In this document: one piece after another, positions 47,201 through 57,690 of the stretch | How the letters are laid out: each line of letters starts with the position of its first letter | Numbering within the stretch: the stretch's first letter is position 1 | From: Euphorbia lathyris | Taxonomy: Eukaryota; Streptophyta; Magnoliopsida; Malpighiales; Euphorbiaceae | Length of the DNA stretch: 64,000 nucleotides | Direction of reading: 5' to 3' | Assembly: GCF_963576675.1 (NCBI RefSeq) | Contig: NC_088916.1 | Span: 78,385,501-78,449,500, forward strand | Notes under the pieces: generated by a model | What the model saw: the letters and a program-made list of their open reading frames with translations, nothing else | Databases searched by the model: none | What the model was told of the DNA's origin: nothing | Program-made: the position numbers and the translations under genes

Positions 47201-50200
47201 ACAATATTTGTTCCATAGGCTCTAAATGACATATTAGACCATCCTACAAAGTTTCATACCAATTGGACTTGTGTGGCTTCCGTAGTGGATGAGTGGTGAA
47301 TAGAACATTTGAATGTCCACTACCCCTGGCTGCCCAGTCGCTATAAGACACACTATAGGGGGGCACTCTTCTTGCCCCGATATCACTTGGTCGCTGCCTG
47401 GTTGCCTCCGCCCCCATTGCTGCCTACTCATGTGCCTAGTGATTTTAGTTGTCTCGCCTAGTCTCGAGACATGGTAAAATAACCGCTTTGCCCCTTGTCC
47501 CTTCCATCGGGCCCGTTGGGCACTTGACTTAGCCCGCACTGCGAATGAACCTTGGTTGTCCGTGATATAAAGTTTGGGAGGTTTTTCTCAAATATGGTGC
47601 CTTAGTTGATTTCTTAAGGAAGTGTTCCAATAGGCCTTTCTCTGCCATCTTGTCTAAATCCAAAGCTAGATGTATGCATTCTTCTGTATCGTGACCCTCA
47701 CTTTTATGGACTCACAATAAGTCATGTTTCTTCATTGAATGGAGCGTTTGAGCTTTAGAGGGTACTCAATATGTTTCTTGTTTTTCTCGACCCAATATAA
47801 AAATTCTTTCTTTGGCGCATTAAGAGGTGCAGAATCATGTTATGGTCGCTCATGTGGTCTCTCTCTTTCCCCATATTATTGTCACTTTAAGTAATTGCCC
47901 AAACCCATATGGTCCTTCAGTAGTGGGTTGAGTTTGTCTGTCCCATATTTAGAAATCTCTAGTCTGTTGGATGAGGTCTAGGAAAGACTAGGCCCATTTG
48001 TTAGTAAGCTCTTTAGACATGTATTTACTCGGGCAGTTTGCATCCATGGCATCCACTACCGCATCCACAATTAGATATCGAGCTTGTATAACAGTTTTCT
48101 AAAACCTTTCTGTCCATTCGTAAAGAGTTCCATCCCTCTCCTAGACCGAATAGTTAAGGTCTTGCATGGTTTTAAGCTCCAAAAGGGAGGTGATGACGTG
48201 TTGGGCAAACTTTATGGCCATCTGATTGAAACTTCGAATGCACCCCATCAGGAGTTGTTCGTATTAATAGGCATCCACTCTTTTTAGGATGGTTAGGAAT
48301 AATTGACACATGATGGTATCTATTTCCATTATAGTTTCCAATGACCTTTTGAAGTTTTTAACATGCAATATTGGATACCCTATCTCATTGTATTCTTTTA
48401 GATATGGATACTTGAAACCGCGAGATGTTGGCTCCTTCAAGATGGTGAGGGAAGTGGTGAAATGGTATCCATAACTTCGGGAATGCAAGCATCAATTCTT
48501 GCATCTATCATGGAGCTCTTCAACCTTCAGCTTACTTCATCACTGATGATTCCATTGAAGCTTGGTAATCCTCCTAACTTTTGGGAGGAGTTTACTTACG
48601 CAATGATCGTCGACCTCGAAAAGATCTTGGCTTAGTGGTCTTTCTTAAATGAAAACATCGATTACAATGAGGCTTAGGCTCAACGAAATTCCTCCAAATT
48701 TTTTGCCATTCTTGTGGAGATTTGGGCTCGATGGAGTATTTCGAAACGAGTGCTTCGCTAGAGGGAAACAGTTCCGATGTCTGCATGGACTGTGTGCCCT
48801 CTCTTTAGATCTTCCCCTCGAGTTCGCCTGCCTAGAGGTAGGTGAGATCTCCTTCTATCGGGGCCGCTATGAATAATATGATGTATAGTGGAATAGGCGA
48901 TGGAATCTTGGTTTTTCGAGCGTTTGATAGCTCCTTCTTCTGTTTGATTTGGGCCTGGACCAATGCCATCTATGCAATGTGCTCTCCTCTGATCTCATTC
49001 ATAGTGTATTAGACGATGTCCACGTTATCGATGAGCTTCCTAGTGATCGCGTCCATGAAATTTCTACTATGTGGCTCTAGTGAGCTTAGACATTCGTTCA
49101 TGTGTTTGTCTAGACCTGGAGTAATCTCTAGGAATTGCATGCAATTACCACCAACATGCAAATGAGTCTTGAGTTCATGAGAGGAGCTTGCATTTGGACA
49201 AGTAAAGTTAGTTACTAGGGGGGGGGGTAATGTAGTATAAGTTCCACGCTCACCGCACTAATTTATTATGGGTACGAGAAGAAACTCCTAAGGGTGATTT
49301 CAGGTAAATTTCATTAATGGTGTACAACCTTTGCCCTATTTCACACTTTGGTGTACAACCTTCATTTTGTCTCACTAATATGTACGAACTTATATGTGAC
49401 CTCCCACTTTGGTGTATGACCGGTGAAAATGACCGGTCAACGCCAGTCAACGCGCCATATCATCAATTTTTTATATTTTATATTTATAAAAAGGGACCCA
49501 CATGCTCAGATTACTAAAGTACCCTTACCTTTAATAATTGATTTTAAAGGACACACTCTCTCTCCTCTACAATTTCAATCTGATCCAAGTTGGGAAACCT
49601 GGGTTTGTGCAGCCGCCATCTCCACTCCACCACTTGTAGATTCAGTTCGTAGTTATCATCTTCCCATCCCCTTCCTTCCAATTTCACTCCAACAACAAGA
49701 ACAAGAACCTCATCAAGAAAATAATGGCGTTTTCTTCTCTTTCTTTGTTTCCTCTTTCTTCACTCCAACTTCGCGAACCACCGTTCAGTAATGAAGTCCG
49801 CCGGAGTTCATAAATTGGATGGTTATAGATTCTTCCAATAAGGTTGCCATTGTTTCTAAGGACTTGAAGAAGTTTCTGCAGTCCGATTCCGATAAAATTC
49901 CTAATTTTCGAAGCTTCTCCATCTTAGCCACATCGGACGACGATTGTTTATAAGTTTCAGATCTCTGAGGATTTTTTTTTAGGATTGTTTAGGAGTTGTA
50001 GATATATTGCAGATCCATATCTCGTAGAAGATGGGGATTTTTCCAACATTCTGATGTTTTTCTATTTGAAATTTTCACTTCTAATGGATTTTAAGTTTTA
50101 TTAATTTGTTGGATTTATGGATTCACTTGAATTTTTTGGATTTCAGTTTATGTGAGTTTTTATTTCGTGGATTTTTTTTTTTTGAAATTCAATATATGGA

Positions 50201-53200
50201 TTTGTAGATCAATTAAAAGATAGAGAGAGAAGTGAATAAAGAAAAAGAAAGGAAGGAGAGAGAAAGTAGCAGGATCAAGTAAAGAGAGGAGATGGAGGTA
50301 AAAATGAAGGAGAGATAAGGATATTTTGGATATTTCAATTTTAGGGTCCCACATTTTAAAATGGGAGAGATGAAAAAAAGATGATGTGGCGTGTTGACTG
50401 ACGTTGACCGGTCATTTTAACCGGCTATACACTAAAGTGGGAGGTCACATATAAGTTCGTACATATTAATGAGACAAAATGAAGGTTGTACACCAAAGTG
50501 TGAAATAGGGTAAAGGTTGTACACCATGGATGAAATTTACCCGGTGATTTCAGATGATACTTTCCTGATATAACACACATAAAAAAAATTGATCAAATGA
50601 GGGTCGAAAACCAATGACCTCACTTTGGTATTTAAGTTATGCAACCTTTGAGCAAGGAGATGAAGAATAGTAGAATTCTAGTTTCGTTATGACACACGTT
50701 TAACTGATGAATTATCTTTTCTATTTATAAGATGTCAAGTAAAATCCTGGCAGTTCAGTAGTTTGTGTACCCTAATAGAGACTTGAGATACGTGTAAGAA
50801 AGTCAGTGAGGAATATCCTCTTACGGACTTGGTGAGATTTGACAAGGAAACTGACATCCTATAATCAAAGGTATAAATATAGAGATTGATACATTACGAA
50901 TCCAGTTCTCATCAGTCCACATGTTAATAGCGTTTATACACTAATCGAAGTGTGCTCATTAGTCTATTCGGCTACTATCATTATTGGTCCGTTATTAACT
51001 TTTAATAAATAAGTCTTTTTTAACATATATATAAATATTTTTTTTTTTCTAGGGTTAACAAATTTACATATGTAGTCTCCATGTACTAATTAAATAATTG
51101 TTGATTTGATTACTTAAAACTAATAATATGGGAAATCTATTGGGCTGAATGAAGTATTACCAACAAGAGTCAGCAAAGCTGCGCCAACAAATTCAGATGC
51201 TGCAGAATTCAAACAGGTAATTTAATTAATTTATCCTTAATTCTTAATTAATTAATTAATTAATTTGATGCTTATGATTTTTATCATTTAATTGAAGGCA
51301 TCTAATGGGAGACTCGTTGAGTTCCCTAACTGTGAAGGAGCTTAAACAACTTGAGAATAGGCTTGAACGAGGAATTACTAGAATCAGGTCTAAGAAGGTA
51401 CGTACTTATCACCTTAATTAATATAACATTTACATTATTAATATATCCTATCATGTTAATAGGGTCAATTTAGTATAAAATAGCAATAATATAGGTTTAA
51501 TGTTTAAAAAATGGTACCAATTTAAATTTCGATAACTGGAAGTAATACATTATTCATATTACTATGTTAACTTCTGATTTCTCTCTCCACATACAATTGA
51601 TAGAACTTAACGGAGTAATATAAATGACGTATCATGTTCCTTAATTGGGGCCTAAATTGATACCTTTTTGAAACGTTAAGCTTATTTTATACGTGAAGCC
51701 TAAATTGATACTTCTCCAAAAACTATAGATCTATTTTGTTACCTTATACCTATTAAATAATACAAATTTACTTTTAATATTAAAAATAAAAAAGATCAGT
51801 TTTACTCCTACATAGCAAAAAAATTTAAATATATTGATTTGATTGTTATTTAATTGTTACATCGAATTTTCCAAACAAATTTATTGATAAATTGAAGTAG
51901 TGTCATGTATTTTGGCAGATTGTTTGAAATTGTATTGGTAAGGTCCTATTTATTTGTCGGAAAATATTGTGTATGGAATTTTTCAGATTTTTCGTTGTTT
52001 GTTTGCTTAAGAAAATAAGATAACAGAAAATTATAGGTTAGTCAACAAAAAATTATACGAATAAAGTAGGGAACATGTTTTACCATTTTAAAAAGCGTAA
52101 AACATTTTCTTAAGTCTTTTTTAACACTAAATTCATTTCTTTTTATCATTTTGAAAATAGTAGTCACTCATCATTTTTTTTTATGTTTTTCATTGTTATT
52201 CCCAACAAAAAGAATTCTATTACCCAATATTTTTTGGCAAATAAATGGAGCTTAACATAGTAAATATTTTCGATACTTAAATAATCTTCTTGTAATTAAC
52301 TTATTTGTGACGGACTTAGTTATTGACATTTTGATATTATTGATTGTAATTATATTAGTAGCATAGTAAATATTTTAAATATAACTAAAGTTGGATGTAA
52401 TAGTTAAACAATGGTCAAATAAGTTTCCTTTCAATTTTTCTATTATTAAGGATAAAATTGTTTTTAAATAAATTTATATTATAAGTTAAAAATAAATCTA
52501 CACTTTTCCGGGTAAGTTTACGGAGTATTTCTATTTTACTTTTTATTTTTACGTTTATGTGAGATGATAATTTGAAAATTTAACTTTGGTGTTACTTGTG
52601 GTTTGATTTGAACAGCATGAATTGCTGCTGGCTGAAATTGAGTACTTGCAGAAAAGGGTAATTTCGTCTTCTACGTTGCTAATTCTTTTTTTTTTTTTTT
52701 CTTATTTTTAATCAAAGCTTATATTATATTCTATTATTATTTGGTAGGAAATTGAGCTGGAAAATGAAAGTGTTTGTCTCCGAACCAAGGTATTGGAAAA
52801 TTTTAATATTCCACTTTGAGTAATGACTGATCATCTATGCTGCACGGACAATTCTCTTTAATACCAAAAATGTTTTGGGTATGTATCTGTATTTATTTAT
52901 ATTTCTATTTGAAGCAATGACGGAGTTAAGAATCTATATTTGAGTTAGCTTTGCGATCAATATCGAAGTCAGAGTCATAGAATTAGGGTTAGGTTTTTAA
53001 AGTCCAACCCATTAAGGTTGGATAATTTTGTTTGTGGCCTCCAATATTTTAAACGTGGTTTTAGTGTGTTGAAAGCTAAAATTTAAAAGCGCTAAGCCTA
53101 AAAGTCATTAGGACTGGGCAAAAATATATTGGCCTCTAGCACCTTAAACATCGTCGTTTTGATATGTTGAAAGTTAAAAAATTAAGGTTTAAAACACTGT

Positions 53201-55908
53201 TTGACCTCTGATCTATCCAAAATTTTATTATTTGGCCCATAACTTATTATTTGGTTACATTTGGCTCATGATCTATACCAATTGGTGAAATTTCATCCAA
53301 TTTGTATTAAAATTTAACTGAATCGTTATCTCATTGTTAAGTAACAATATTTTGACACTAGAACTTAATAGATTTTAATTTAGAATTTGTTTTTATTGTT
53401 TTTTTAATCTAATTAATTATTTCCACATAATGTGGCAACAGAAACTTTAAGAAATACACGTGTCAAGTTCAAGTGTCAAAATATCGTTATTCGTCAATGA
53501 GATAACGATTCCGTTAAATATTCATACAAATTGGGTGAAATTTCACCAATTGGGATAAGTTAGGGACCAAATATGACCAACTAATAGGTCAATGGCCAAA
53601 TGAAAAAAAAAATAGATAAATCAAAGGTCAAATAATACTTTAAGCCAAAAATTAAAAATCTTCACTCTGAAAGATATATTTATCTTTTTTTTTTTTAAAT
53701 AAAATGGGTATCTTTAATATTTTATAAGTTGAAACTTAATTTCTTAAAAATTCTATAATTTATATATGTTATTTTTAATTATAAATTTCTTATCATTTTC
53801 ATAAATCAAAATTTAATTCAAAAATTAGATTGTTTAAGTCTTGAGATAAAAACATAAATATAAAACAAAAATCAGGGAGGCTGTCAGGGTCCAAAACCAC
53901 CGGTACGTAGGGGAGGACAGTGCCTGGGAGTGAGCCTCCCGGACTCTGGACTAGATCCGCAATGATTTGAAGGGTATTGTTATGAAAATTATGTTCTAGA
54001 AATGACATTTCCCGTCAATAAGAGCGGGCTCAACAATAAGTAAACATTTCTTATGACACTACGCCTAGATTCGATTTTTGTTGCTATTATTGGAGTCCCC
54101 ATAGAATGGCTTGAAACTTTCTTTGGATCATAGATACCCGTTTCTCCCCCGCAACTAACATTTTCTGGTATCGTTTTTCGTTTTTGTGTCCGTGCAACAT
54201 AGGTATCAATTGCGAATAATAATTAAAAAAAAAAGGAACTAATTTAATTAATGTATATAGATGAACATTTGTGAAACAACAGATAGCAGAAATAGAGAGG
54301 CTTCAGCAGGCGAACATGGTGAGTGGAGCAGAGCTGAATGCAATCCAGGCATTAACCTCTCGCAATTTCTTTGGTTCCCACATGATTGAGCCTTCCACTT
54401 CTTTTTCTCACCCTGACAAGAAGATGCTCCATCTTGGGTATTTTCTCTTTATTTTCTCATCTTTTTATTATTAACTAATTCAAATTTTGGGATAAGATAT
54501 GATTATTCCGAGGAGCGGATTTATTCCGTGCCATCATAACTCTAACGTTTACTAAACGGTGTAATTTCAAACCTTATTGATGGAAAACGAGTTTTTGCAA
54601 TTTCATATTTTGACTACTCAATAACATTCGAAACTGCACATATTTTGTTAATGATCTTTCGTTAAGGAGATTTGAAATTACACCGTTTGATAAACGTTAG
54701 AATTAAGATTGCATTAATTTGTACGTGAACGCTTGGGCTAAAATTTAGCACTGTGGTTATTGGGATGAGCGGATTTATAACTCTAACGTTTACAAAACAG
54801 TGCAATTTTAAGCGATGAGTTTTTACAATTTTATTATGTTGTGACCATCCAATAAAGGTAGAAATTACAAGTCTTTTGTTAATTGAAAAAAACTTATATT
54901 CCATTAACGAGACTTAGCACAATCTGATAAATGTTATAAGATTGCATTGTTTTGTACATGAAAGCAAAGTTCATACTCTCCTCTAATCATAATCATAGGG
55001 GTAACTTTGTACAAATTTAGCATTATGGTTATTGGGAAGAGCGGATGTTCATAAGACAATGTAATTTCAAGTCTTATTAATGGAATATTTGTTTTTTATG
55101 TCTAATTTCATGTTCGGGCCACCTAATAAGGTTTGAAATTGCACATCTTTTGTTAATGAAGAAACCCATCTTCCATGAAAGATGTTTAAAATTGCACCAT
55201 CTGATAAACATTAGACTTAAGGTTGCACTGTTTGTAAATGAGGCCAAATCCACTCTCCCCTAATTATAACCATAGAGCTAAATTTGTATAAATTTAGCAT
55301 TATAGTTATTGGGAAGAGCGAATTTAGTCAGCTATTATTATAACCCTAATGTTACAAAACGGTGCAATTTCAAACCTTGTTAACGGAAGATGAATTTTTG
55401 AAATTTAATGTTCTGACCGCCCAATAAGGTTTGAAATTCAACATCTTTTGTTAATAAAAAAAACTTATCTTTTGTTAACAAGACTTGAAATTACATCATC
55501 TGGTAAACATTAGGCTTAAAATTGCATGTTAATTGCTAAATCCACTCGCCCCTAATTATAATCATATAGCTAATCTTGTACAAATCTAGCATTATGGTTA
55601 TTCAGAAGAGCGGATTTAGGTAGTGCAATCTTAAACCCAACGTTTACAAGACGGTGTGATTTCAAGCCTTATTAATAGACGGTGAATTTTTTTTTCATGT
55701 ACAATTTCATGTTCCACCCACCCAATAAGACTTGTAATTGCACAATTTTTTTTATTTGTATTAATAAAAAAATCTCATCTTAAAATTATACGGTCGGTAA
55801 ATGTTTGGCTTAAAATTATAATATTTTGTACGTGGATTAAATTAATATCTTATCACATGAATTAATTGTATTTATGTTAATGATAATTTGTTGGATTAAT
55901 GCAGGTAA
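35223..55908 (+). CDS. AGL11: D-class MADS-box factor, SEEDSTICK/AGL11 orthologue
   Basis: A nuclear MIKC-type transcription factor of the AGAMOUS subfamily; in model plants it specifies ovule and seed-coat identity. Coding exons 35223-35404, 42096-42177, 51155-51216, 51298-51397, 52616-52657, 52748-52789, 54283-54437 and 55905-55908 join in frame (222 aa). Residues 1-60 are the MADS domain ([20 protein letters not shown]), 61-90 the I region, about 91-175 the K domain with [13 protein letters not shown], and the tail holds AG motif I ([15 protein letters not shown]) and AG motif II (PDKKMLHLG). There is no N-terminal extension, and Gln105, recalled as a D-lineage marker, is present. An in-frame ATG at 35211 is upstream of the splice acceptor and was not used. 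The last intron splits the final Gly codon, so the final exon codes only G plus TAA. Introns 1 (6.7 kb), 2 (9.0 kb) and 7 (1.5 kb) are filled with repeats, yet every exon is intact. Confidence 0.95.
35707..35975. repeat. Fold-back repeat N, copy 2
   Basis: In MADS intron 1. It matches 30213-30722 and 51465-51725 but has no Tourist insertion, so it preserves the empty site. It contains an inverted repeat around GTGGAGAGAGAAATCAGAAC. Confidence 0.65.
36164..36542. mobile_element. PIF/Harbinger-like MITE O
   Basis: A 379-bp element with perfect 15-bp inverted ends GAGCATCTCCAAGAG and a TAA target duplication (36161-36163, 36543-36545). It lies in MADS intron 1 and has no coding capacity. Confidence 0.9.
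36830..37440. repeat. Degraded fold-back sequence
   Basis: Inverted related text (GTAGTTTTGTTGTTGTCAAA on one side; TTCGTTTTGACAACAAAAAA on the other) suggests an old fold-back element. Exact ends and target duplication are not resolved. Confidence 0.4.
37450..38026. mobile_element. Mutator-like fold-back element G
   Basis: A 577-bp element with ends GGGTTAAGGTGCAAAAATA and, reversed, GGGTTAAGTTGCAAAAATA, and a perfect 9-bp duplication ATAAATCAA (37441-37449, 38027-38035). It lies in MADS intron 1. Confidence 0.92.
38463..39927 (+). repeat. Three-unit tandem duplication in MADS intron 1
   Basis: Units begin at about 38463, 38985 and 39433 with ATTCTTTGCAACCTCACCTA and share TTCAATGCCCCATTTTGGCT, then a run ending in GTTATCC.GGACTATAT followed by the left end of fold-back element H. 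Unit 1 joins unit 2 where the H interior (TTTAATTCTT) meets ATTCTTTGCAACC, sharing ATTCTT. Unit 3 contains a complete H element at its end. Confidence 0.85.
39588..39784. mobile_element. Tourist-like MITE in unit 3
   Basis: A 197-bp element; ends GGGCCGTTTGTTTT and, reversed, GTGTCTGTTTGTTTT; TTA target duplication (39585-39587, 39785-39787). Unit 1 of the tandem duplication keeps the unoccupied sequence (CAATTTAGTCCCA), confirming the insertion. Confidence 0.88.
39928..40434. mobile_element. Mutator-like fold-back element H
   Basis: A 507-bp element with inverted ends around GGGTAAATTATAC / GGGTATATTACA and a perfect 10-bp duplication GACTATATTT (39918-39927, 40435-40444). Partial copies of its arms end units 1 and 2 of the upstream tandem duplication. 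Confidence 0.85.
40452..40858. repeat. PIF/Harbinger-like fold-back M
   Basis: Left end TGGGGTGTTTGTTAG and reversed right end CGGGACGTTTGGTAT are related, and both arms carry GGGATA/TATCCC-rich words. A TTA is present at both edges. Ends are less certain than for elements L and O. Confidence 0.6.
40860..42090. other. Rest of MADS intron 1: AT-rich plus GAGCTC-type repeat
   Basis: About 41211-41510 is a second, decayed block of the repeat seen at 8165-8815. The rest is AT-rich intron sequence with no coding signal before the exon 2 acceptor. Confidence 0.45.
42240..42415. repeat. CCGAACCGAA-type repeat in MADS intron 2
   Basis: Inverted CCGAACCGAA and TTCGGTTCGG runs, related to 922-1095, ending near GCTCACCCCCAAGG. 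Confidence 0.5.
43025..43431. mobile_element. Mutator-like fold-back element E, small copy
   Basis: About 407 bp with long inverted arms containing GACCGGTCAACG and GCACATAAAAAT. The arms resemble the terminal repeats of the larger element at 49303-50542. The flanks TACAAAGAC and TACACAAAC match at 7 of 9 positions, a decayed target duplication. Confidence 0.72.
43640..44177 (+). mobile_element. 5'-truncated L1 LINE with RNase H
   Basis: A 3' end of a plant L1-type LINE in MADS intron 2. The open frame (to 44135) encodes an RNase H-like domain: [43 protein letters not shown] and [12 protein letters not shown] short 3' UTR ends in an A run. Similar 12-bp sequences AAGTAAGAGAAA at 43617-43628 and 44178-44189 look like the target duplication. 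Confidence 0.85.
46480..47565. other. Foreign segment between gag and protease remains
   Basis: The decayed Gypsy shows gag end (zinc-knuckle-like) at about 47700-47570 and protease-linker-like [12 protein letters not shown] near 46440; in related elements these are close together, so about 1.1 kb between them is probably an insertion. It has locally high GC content and no open frame with a domain. Boundaries and identity are unresolved. Confidence 0.35.
49303..50542. mobile_element. 1.24-kb Mutator-like element with gene-like interior
   Basis: Long terminal inverted repeats (about 170 bp each) begin GGTAAATTTCATTAATGG and, reversed, GGGTAAATTTCATCCATGG, and contain TGACCGGTCAACG. A perfect 10-bp target duplication GGTGATTTCA lies at 49293-49302 and 50543-50552. 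The target is the right LTR of the decayed Gypsy, whose left LTR shows the uninterrupted sequence. The unique interior is about 49490-50370 and differs from the small copy at 43025. Confidence 0.92.
49560..49970 (+). pseudogene. Gene-like segment inside the Mutator-like element
   Basis: A CT-rich leader is followed by ATG at 49724 and a 29-codon frame starting [20 protein letters not shown] that ends at TAA, Ser/Leu/Arg-rich as in organelle targeting peptides. About 20 bp later another frame reads [20 protein letters not shown] before a stop. Base composition and codon-like look differ from the flanks. This would fit a captured host gene fragment (Pack-MULE style). I do not recognise the source gene. 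Confidence 0.45.
51465..51725. repeat. Fold-back repeat N, copy 3
   Basis: In MADS intron 4. Shares TTCTGATTTCTCTCTCCAC and flanking arms with the copies near 30.5 and 35.8 kb. Confidence 0.6.
53186..53646. mobile_element. Mutator-like fold-back element P
   Basis: A 461-bp element in MADS intron 6 with ends GGTTTAAAACACTG and, reversed, GGCTTAAAGTATTA, inner arms with CCAATTGGTGAAATTTCA, and a perfect 9-bp duplication AAAAATTAA (53177-53185, 53647-53655). Confidence 0.9.
54500..55850. repeat. Tandem fold-back array in MADS intron 7
   Basis: Five degenerate units marked by AGCGGAT (or AGCGAAT) at 54514, 54768, 55040, 55317 and 55609, spaced 254-292 bp. Each unit contains arms such as CTAACGTTTACTAAACGGTG and an inverted partner near ACACCGTTTGATAAACG. 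The array fills nearly the whole intron before the exon with the stop codon. Confidence 0.85.
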
Positions 55909-56220
55909 AGAGTTGGAGATATGTATGGAATGAATAAATGGTGTATGCTGATATATACATTAGTATATATTAATCAGTAATCCAAAAACCAAAACTCTTA
56001 AGTCTCCAATTATTGTTTGTTATGTATTTCCCAGATATTTAATGAACTGGATCAATCTATTCTATGCTAATTCAATATGCACTAATGTTGTTTAGAGATA
56101 TTATTGAATATTAAATACATATTTCCATATTTTAATTGCATTTAATTTAAATTAGCTTAATTTAAGATGAGTGATTATTCTTAATTGTCTTTGATTTGGA
56201 TGTGGATCATTTCCTAATAG

Positions 56221-56430
56221 GGCAAATTACAAATCTAACCCAACTAAAGGGTTCATTTACATATCTAACTCACTTTGCTTCCATCTCACCAAATTACACA
56301 CTTTCATCCATTTTAGACAAAATTATCCTTAGTTCTCTCCATTTTGGATAAAATTATCCTTAGTATTCAATCGATCCATATGCTCCTGCTCCATCTTCAT
56401 CATCATCATCATCATCATCTTCTTCTTCTT

Positions 56431-56461
<31 letters not shown>

Positions 56462-57006
56462 TACCAATCGTTAGCGATTTTTGAGGTTATTGAAATATTA
56501 TGTTCAATTTCCCGTAGAAATTGTATGTTTTTAGTTTATACGCTTGCTTTTCTTGCTGGTCTTGCCTCTTTCTTCATCTGTAACATTATCGTTCCAATTT
56601 CCTCCATTTTCCTCCATTGTTGTCGCATTTGAGACGAAATTTATCGCATTTCGTCACAAATGCGACAACTTTTATTGCATTTGTGACGAATTCGTCACAA
56701 ATGCGACTGCTCAATTGTTAGATTTTTTTTTCTTTCTCATTTTTTGAACTTTTCATCCTAATCCTCTTCCGCAGACACTAATTCTTCAAAAGTTTAACGG
56801 AACATAATCTCTTCCCTCTATAAACCACCATCTTTTCGTCGGTTTGGGATGGAGAAGAAGACGTTGAGAGTCTGAGGAAGAAGGTGAATTGAAATAAAGG
56901 TATTCTTGTCCAAAGTGGATGCAAGTGTCTAATTTTGTGAGATAGAAGCAAAGTGGATCAAATATGTTAATGAACCCCTTCAAATAGGCTAGATTAGTAA
57001 TTAGCG
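56221..57006. mobile_element. Fold-back Mutator-like element I, downstream of MADS
   Basis: Left arm GGGCAAATTACAAATCTA and the reversed right arm share GGGTTCATT.ACATAT and CACTTTGCTTC. Flanks TTCCTAATA and CTTCTAATA match at 7 of 9. Contains a CAT/CTT microsatellite (56393-56460) and a palindromic cluster at about 56621-56705. It starts about 310 bp after the MADS stop codon. Confidence 0.72.
56393..56460. repeat. (CAT)n(CTT)n microsatellite
   Basis: A run of about eight CAT units passes directly into about fourteen CTT units. Confidence 0.95.
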
Positions 57007-57530
57007 ACTTCTAATATACTATAATGGAGGTGTATATGGATCTAGAATGTTAAACCATAATGATTCTGGAATAATACATTTGATTAATTAATTGATATCA
57101 CTTATATTTATTTTTTTAACACCAATTATCTCACATGAGATAGTATACATCTAGGATTACAATTGGGATGAGGATTCGTCCAATAGGAATGGAGAAACTC
57201 TATTAACTTTCTTCATGGAGTGGACATAGGGAAAAAAATTCTCCAAAGACAAGGACCGACCGCAGATGGGGAACTCTCTAATGTGTTTAATACTATTAAA
57301 CTTATACTAATTATTTATTTTTCAGCTTACAAGTGAATGACTTGAATCTCGAAAAAATGAGTATTAGAAGAGAAGAAAACTTAATAACCAACTAATATTA
57401 TATTTGTCTAATAGCATTATAGGAAGAAAAAAGAAAATTAGACTAAATGTTATTTAGAATTTGACTAGTGAGAATCCGTTTTAGATATTTATTGATTAAA
57501 TATTAACATATGGTAAAATGGATTTATGTT
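57007..57530. other. AT-rich spacer, no gene seen
   Basis: No coding motif or bounded repeat could be supported between element I and the next MITE. Confidence 0.4.
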
Positions 57531-57539
57531 GTAGACATT

Positions 57540-57690
57540 GGTGTTCGCTATGGTTACTTTGTTTTTTACAAAGTACCGTTATTTGGTGTGGTTTTCACCA
57601 ATGGATTAATTTTATGCTCTATCATCCAATGGTGAAAACCACACCAAGTAACGGTACTTTGTAAAAAACAAAGTAACCATAGCGGGCACC
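57540..57690. mobile_element. Mutator-type MITE, near-perfect hairpin
   Basis: A 151-bp element made almost entirely of two inverted arms of about 65 bp (GGTGTTCGCTATGGTTACTT on the left; reversed right end GGTGCCCGCTATGGTTACTT). A perfect 9-bp duplication GTAGACATT flanks it (57531-57539, 57691-57699). Few mismatches between arms suggest a young copy. Confidence 0.95.

Larger units (their letters stand above)
44288..50960 (-). mobile_element. Decayed Gypsy element in MADS intron 2
   Basis: LTR-like ends at about 44288-44560 and about 49262-50960 share AGGAGATGAA.AATAGTA and AGAGACTTGAG..ACGTGTAAG, diverged well beyond the intact element. Next to the right LTR, CCACGCTCACCGCACTA matches the primer-binding region of the intact Tat element. 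The minus strand has a reverse-transcriptase fragment (45291-45085, [13 protein letters not shown]) and a zinc-knuckle-like GHDTEEC region near 47690. All frames are broken. The outer ends are approximate. The right LTR is interrupted by a Mutator-like element. Confidence 0.8.

Noticed and set aside
48592..48876. Short overlapping frames on both strands in the decayed Gypsy
   Set aside because: They fall in the gag region of a dead element and show no conserved motif.
34000..56000. Canonical CC(A/T)6GG CArG boxes in the MADS promoter and introns
   Set aside because: None was found with confidence by eye; only the CTATAAATAG overlap with the TATA box was kept.
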